Both the position numbers and the translations under genes were made by a program. Below are positions 5,800 through 8,060 of a DNA stretch of 8,060 bases, piece by piece. The stretch's first letter is position 1; every line of letters starts with the position of its first letter. The notes under the pieces are model-generated. The model saw nothing but the letters and a program-made list of their open reading frames with translations, was not told where the DNA came from and ran no database searches. The DNA comes from JBFHNV01 sp965365655 (GTDB taxonomy: Bacteria; Pseudomonadota; Gammaproteobacteria; HK1): positions 1 through 8,060 of the forward strand of contig CBDUCN010000247.1 of NCBI GenBank assembly GCA_965365655.1, read 5' to 3'.

Positions 5800-7590
5800 T
5801 CAGTGACCGGGCAGCCGCTTGCGGCGCTCCACGAGGGCCGGGCGAACGGAGGCGGGCGCGAACCGGAGCGCACGCGAGAGGTGCAGCCTAGCGATCGACG
5901 GCTCGCCCGCCGCCGCGAGGAGCCGGGCCGCCTCGTCGTGCAGGATCCAGTTGCCGCGCCGAGGACCCGGGCCGGGGCGCGACAGGATGAGCCGTGACAT
6001 CGTGAGCGCCACGGCGTGTCGATCCTGCCCGGGACAATCGGTGGTGGTGACGACCTCCCGGTACCATCGCAGGGCCCCCACGGTGTAGGGGTCGTCGCCG
6101 ACGCCGGACAGGGCCGCGGCCGTAGCCAGCGCGGCGGGGGGCGGCGATACCCCGGCAAGGCAATGGCCTGTCAACGCGTGCAGCGCGAGGCCGCCGCGAA
6201 CCCGCTCGCCGCCGATGCGCCCGACCCGGGCGAGGGCCTCCAGCCCCTCCTCCAGGCGGCGCGACCGGAAGGCCAGCACGGCGACACCGGTCTGCGCGCG
6301 CACCGAGTCGGGGTGACGGCGCGCATTCGCCTCCACGATGGACGCCCAGGAGGTCCAGTCCACGACCCGCGCGGCGGTGACGGCCGCGTAGCCGGCGAGG
6401 ACCAGGACGGCGGTCCCCGCAATCAGGCCCGTGCGAGGAAGGCGCCGGGAGGCCGCTCCCGCGAGCACCGCAACTGCGAGGGCGAGTCCGACGGACGGCA
6501 GATAGCTGCGGTGCTCGAAGTAGATCTCCAGCGCGAACGGTCCGGCCTCCAGCGCGCTGGCCGCGAGGAAGAACACGGGACCGTAGAGCACCAGGCCTGC
6601 CAGGGTGCCGCGCAATCGCCACGCGAGCACAGGCACCGCGGCCCACCCGGCCAGGGCCACCGCGGTGGAGGGAGGGTCGAACAGCGAGTGCGAGACCCGG
6701 AAGCCGTCGTGGAACAGACCCAGCGCAGTGCCGCCGGGAAGCTGCAGGACGTTCAGCGCCTGGTGGAACAACGCTCGCGGCTGGCTCAGCAGGCGCTCGG
6801 TGAGCGTGAAGTCGCGCACCGCGTAGCCGTCCAGGATCCACCCCGGATCGAGCCATGCGCGCAGCGCCGCCAGCACCAGCGGGGTCGCGACGACGAACGC
6901 GAGCACACGCGCGGGCAGCGTGGACCGCGGACCGCCCCGGGGGCTGATGATCAGCCATTCCGTCACGAGCAGCAGCAGCACCAGCAGGACGCCGTTCTGC
7001 TTGGACAGCGCCGCGAGCGGCCAGCATGCCGCAAGCGCGAGCCCCATCAGGGCGAGTGCGAGACGCGGGCGCCTGGCTTGCAGCAGCCGGCCCTGGCACC
7101 AGGCCAGCATTCCGAGCAGCGTGAATGCGCACGCGAGACCGGCCATACGCTGGATCACGTACAGCACACTGCTCACCTGCACCGGCGTGAGCAGCCAGAA
7201 CGCCGCCGCCAGCGCGGCGCACCACCCGATAGCCCCCCGCGGGAGATGCGTCGAGAAGCGCAGCAGGGTGCCCGCCAGCAGGTAGACGAGCACGCCGTTC
7301 AGAACGTGCAGCGCCAGGTTCGTGAGCTTCAGCGACCAGATGTCGTCGCCGGTCAACCGCCAGTTGAGCAGGAACGACAGGAACGACACGGGCCGCGAAT
7401 CGAGGAGCGAGCCCTTCTCCGCGAGCACGTTGGCGAGGGACAGTGCACCCTGCGCCTCGAGCCGGCGAAGCACGTCGAGGTTCGCAACGTCGTCGAGGAC
7501 CAGCGGCCCGTTGAGGCCGGGCCAGTAGACGAGAACGGTGACGCCGACGGCGACCGCGAGCCCGGCCAGCGGCGACACACCGGACTTCAA
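5800..7590 (-). CDS. Polytopic membrane protein, TMTC/PMT-like GT-C glycosyltransferase family
   Basis: This is a protein of about 596 residues. Its N-terminal two-thirds consists of many hydrophobic helices and its last 150 or so residues are soluble and helical. Counting from the TTG at 7590, the first helix (about 8-24) leads to PGLNGPLVLDDVANL, whose paired Asp33-Asp34 match the acidic loop typical of GT-C enzymes using lipid-linked sugars. Further family signs are SRP (65-67), LHVLNGVLVY (94-103), VIQRMAGLA (145-153), SKQNG (196-200) and YFEHRSYLPS (357-366). These recall bacterial relatives of TMTC/protein O-mannosyltransferases with TPR-like tails; the tail (about 420-596) lacks clear TPR consensus. 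Donor and acceptor are unknown. The start is uncertain: there is no ATG, TTG 7590 and GTG 7578 are plausible, and TTG 7686 lies in the rRNA terminator. It sits just downstream of the rRNA operon on the same strand. Confidence 0.72.
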   Translation of the reverse strand: MKSGVSPLAGLAVAVGVTVLVYWPGLNGPLVLDDVANLDVLRRLEAQGALSLANVLAEKGSLLDSRPVSFLSFLLNWRLTGDDIWSLKLTNLALHVLNGVLVYLLAGTLLRFSTHLPRGAIGWCAALAAAFWLLTPVQVSSVLYVIQRMAGLACAFTLLGMLAWCQGRLLQARRPRLALALMGLALAACWPLAALSKQNGVLLVLLLLVTEWLIISPRGGPRSTLPARVLAFVVATPLVLAALRAWLDPGWILDGYAVRDFTLTERLLSQPRALFHQALNVLQLPGGTALGLFHDGFRVSHSLFDPPSTAVALAGWAAVPVLAWRLRGTLAGLVLYGPVFFLAASALEAGPFALEIYFEHRSYLPSVGLALAVAVLAGAASRRLPRTGLIAGTAVLVLAGYAAVTAARVVDWTSWASIVEANARRHPDSVRAQTGVAVLAFRSRRLEEGLEALARVGRIGGERVRGGLALHALTGHCLAGVSPPPAALATAAALSGVGDDPYTVGALRWYREVVTTTDCPGQDRHAVALTMSRLILSRPGPGPRRGNWILHDEAARLLAAAGEPSIARLHLSRALRFAPASVRPALVERRKRLPGH

Positions 7591-7663
7591 CGGAGGAGTT
7601 CCCAGGAGCGGCGACAGGCGAACGCGAATGCCGTCACCGGACGCCGCCTGGCGCGTGACCGCG

Positions 7664-7675
7664 GCGCTGCAGCGC
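7664..7675. other. 12-bp perfect palindrome after the rRNA terminator
   Basis: GCGCTGCAGCGC reads the same on both strands. It lies between the rRNA terminator and the membrane-protein gene, where a promoter or regulator site for that gene would be expected. No function can be assigned, and GC-rich palindromes of this size can arise by chance. Confidence 0.3.
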
Positions 7676-7680
7676 GCACG

Positions 7681-7720
7681 AAACAAAAAAGCCCCCGGTC
7701 TCGTATCGAGACCGGGGGCT
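7681..7720 (-). terminator. Rho-independent terminator of the rRNA operon
   Basis: A perfect 14-bp stem (7690-7703 with 7707-7720, loop TAT) begins 8 nt after the 5S 3' end on the minus strand. It is followed there by a T-rich run (TTTTTTGTTT, opposite 7681-7690). It is the strongest terminator in the window and fits the end of a heavily transcribed rRNA unit. Confidence 0.95.
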
Positions 7721-7728
7721 CACGATAA

Positions 7729-7848
7729 ATGCCTGGCAGTGACCTACTTTCGCATGGGGAGGCCCCAAACTATCATCGGCGCTGAGCGTTTTCACTTCCG
7801 AGTTCGGGATGGGGTCGGGTGGTTCCCGCTCGCTATTGCCGCCAGGCA
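7729..7848 (-). rRNA. rrf: 5S ribosomal RNA, complete
   Basis: The minus strand reads TGCCTGGCGGCAATAGCG at its 5' end and ACTGCCAGGCAT at its 3' end. These pair as helix I. The internal landmarks CCCATCCCGAACTCGGAAG and CCCATGCGAAAGTAGG are intact. The span of 120 nt equals the usual bacterial length, and the sequence closely resembles gammaproteobacterial 5S. It lies 128 nt downstream of the 23S end and just upstream of the terminator. Confidence 0.97.
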
Positions 7849-7941
7849 AACTGGTGGAAGAAACCGGACGACCGCGTTCGATCATCCCGCCTCTTCTCGT
7901 TCGGGAAAGTTGTAAGGGCGCTTCAGTCGGGCTGTCGCTCG

Positions 7942-7972
7942 CACCCGTCGCAGCTTCGAAGCTGCTTGGGTG
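7942..7972 (-). other. Structured hairpin in the 23S-5S spacer
   Basis: The spacer 7849-7976 holds no tRNA gene. Close to the 23S end it contains a perfect 16-base palindrome (7950-7965) enclosed by CACCC (7942-7946) and GGGTG (7968-7972). The transcript would form a long hairpin that could guide RNase processing between 23S and 5S. A processing role is an inference. Confidence 0.5.
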
Positions 7973-7976
7973 TTAT

Positions 7977-8060
7977 ATGGTCAAGCCGCACGGTCAATTA
8001 GTACTGGTTAGCTGCACGCATTACTGCGCTTCCACACCCAGCCTATCAACGTCGTAGTCT
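7977..8060 (-). rRNA. rrl: 23S ribosomal RNA, 3' end only
   Basis: The minus strand carries the conserved terminal part of 23S rRNA, with GTTGATAGGCTGGGTGTGGA near the window edge, AGCTAACCAGTACTAATTGA next, and GCGGCTTGACCAT at the end. It matches the layout of the Escherichia 23S 3' terminus. Only about 84 nt are inside the window; the rest lies beyond position 8060. The exact 3' end near 7977 is set by comparison with that known terminus and may be off by a few bases. Confidence 0.95.

Noticed and set aside
6016..7728. 570-codon plus-strand open frame opposite the membrane-protein gene
   Set aside because: Its translation is a Gln/Arg/Gly-rich low-complexity product with no domain, and it runs through the rRNA terminator. 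The minus strand encodes a coherent multi-helix protein.
7849..7976. Searched the 23S-5S spacer for a tRNA gene
   Set aside because: No cloverleaf landmarks (no GGTTCGANTC-like T arm with a matching acceptor stem) are visible.
7634..8057. Several small open frames over the rRNA region
   Set aside because: They lie on or opposite the 5S gene, the spacer and the 23S end. Apparent proteins from rRNA loci are well-known annotation artefacts.

Overview
The window is GC-rich bacterial chromosomal DNA. Its 5S rRNA and 23S 3' end are of proteobacterial, Escherichia-like type. A YdcH-like DUF465 protein and a DnaJ-tailed protein of a proteobacterial kind also point to a high-GC gammaproteobacterium or close relative. 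That assignment is inferred from sequence character, not from a database search.

Layout, left to right. (1) Positions 1-509 (+) hold the 3' part of a DnaJ-domain co-chaperone gene. (2) Positions 510-709 are a convergent intergenic gap with a long imperfect inverted repeat (532-666). (3) Positions 710-1432 (-) encode an AlaX-type alanyl-tRNA editing hydrolase with intact zinc motifs. (4) Positions 1502-1531 are a strong rho-independent terminator read on the minus strand. It serves the small DUF465 gene at 1588-1818 (-). (5) Positions 1819-2133 are a divergent regulatory region with an AT-rich promoter-like patch and a leader hairpin. (6) Positions 2134-3141 (+) encode a zinc-dependent MDR dehydrogenase. 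After 64 nt comes 3206-5611 (+), an 801-residue flavoprotein of the dimethylglycine/sarcosine dehydrogenase type: an FAD domain fused to a GcvT-like folate domain. (7) Positions 5612-5799 are a second convergent gap with a possible three-way-junction fold. (8) Positions 5800-about 7590 (-) encode a polytopic membrane protein resembling TMTC/PMT-type GT-C glycosyltransferases with a helical C-terminal tail. (9) Positions 7681-8060 (-) hold the end of a ribosomal RNA operon: the 23S 3' end, a spacer, a complete 5S gene and a perfect 14-bp-stem terminator.

How the genes work together. The dehydrogenase and flavoprotein genes look like one transcription unit. The flavoprotein probably removes an N-methyl group oxidatively and passes the one-carbon unit to tetrahydrofolate. 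The dehydrogenase may act on a related alcohol, aldehyde or amine-derived substrate, but nothing in the sequence fixes it. Overlapping stop/start signals (TGATG, ATGA, GTGA) around these two genes suggest translational coupling. The other genes are housekeeping or unrelated: tRNA proofreading, chaperone, rRNA, and an envelope glycosyltransferase-like protein. I see no transposase, integrase, CRISPR array, tRNA gene or defence system. The observations most worth following are the two-gene one-carbon unit with its coupling signals and the long palindromic intergenic element.
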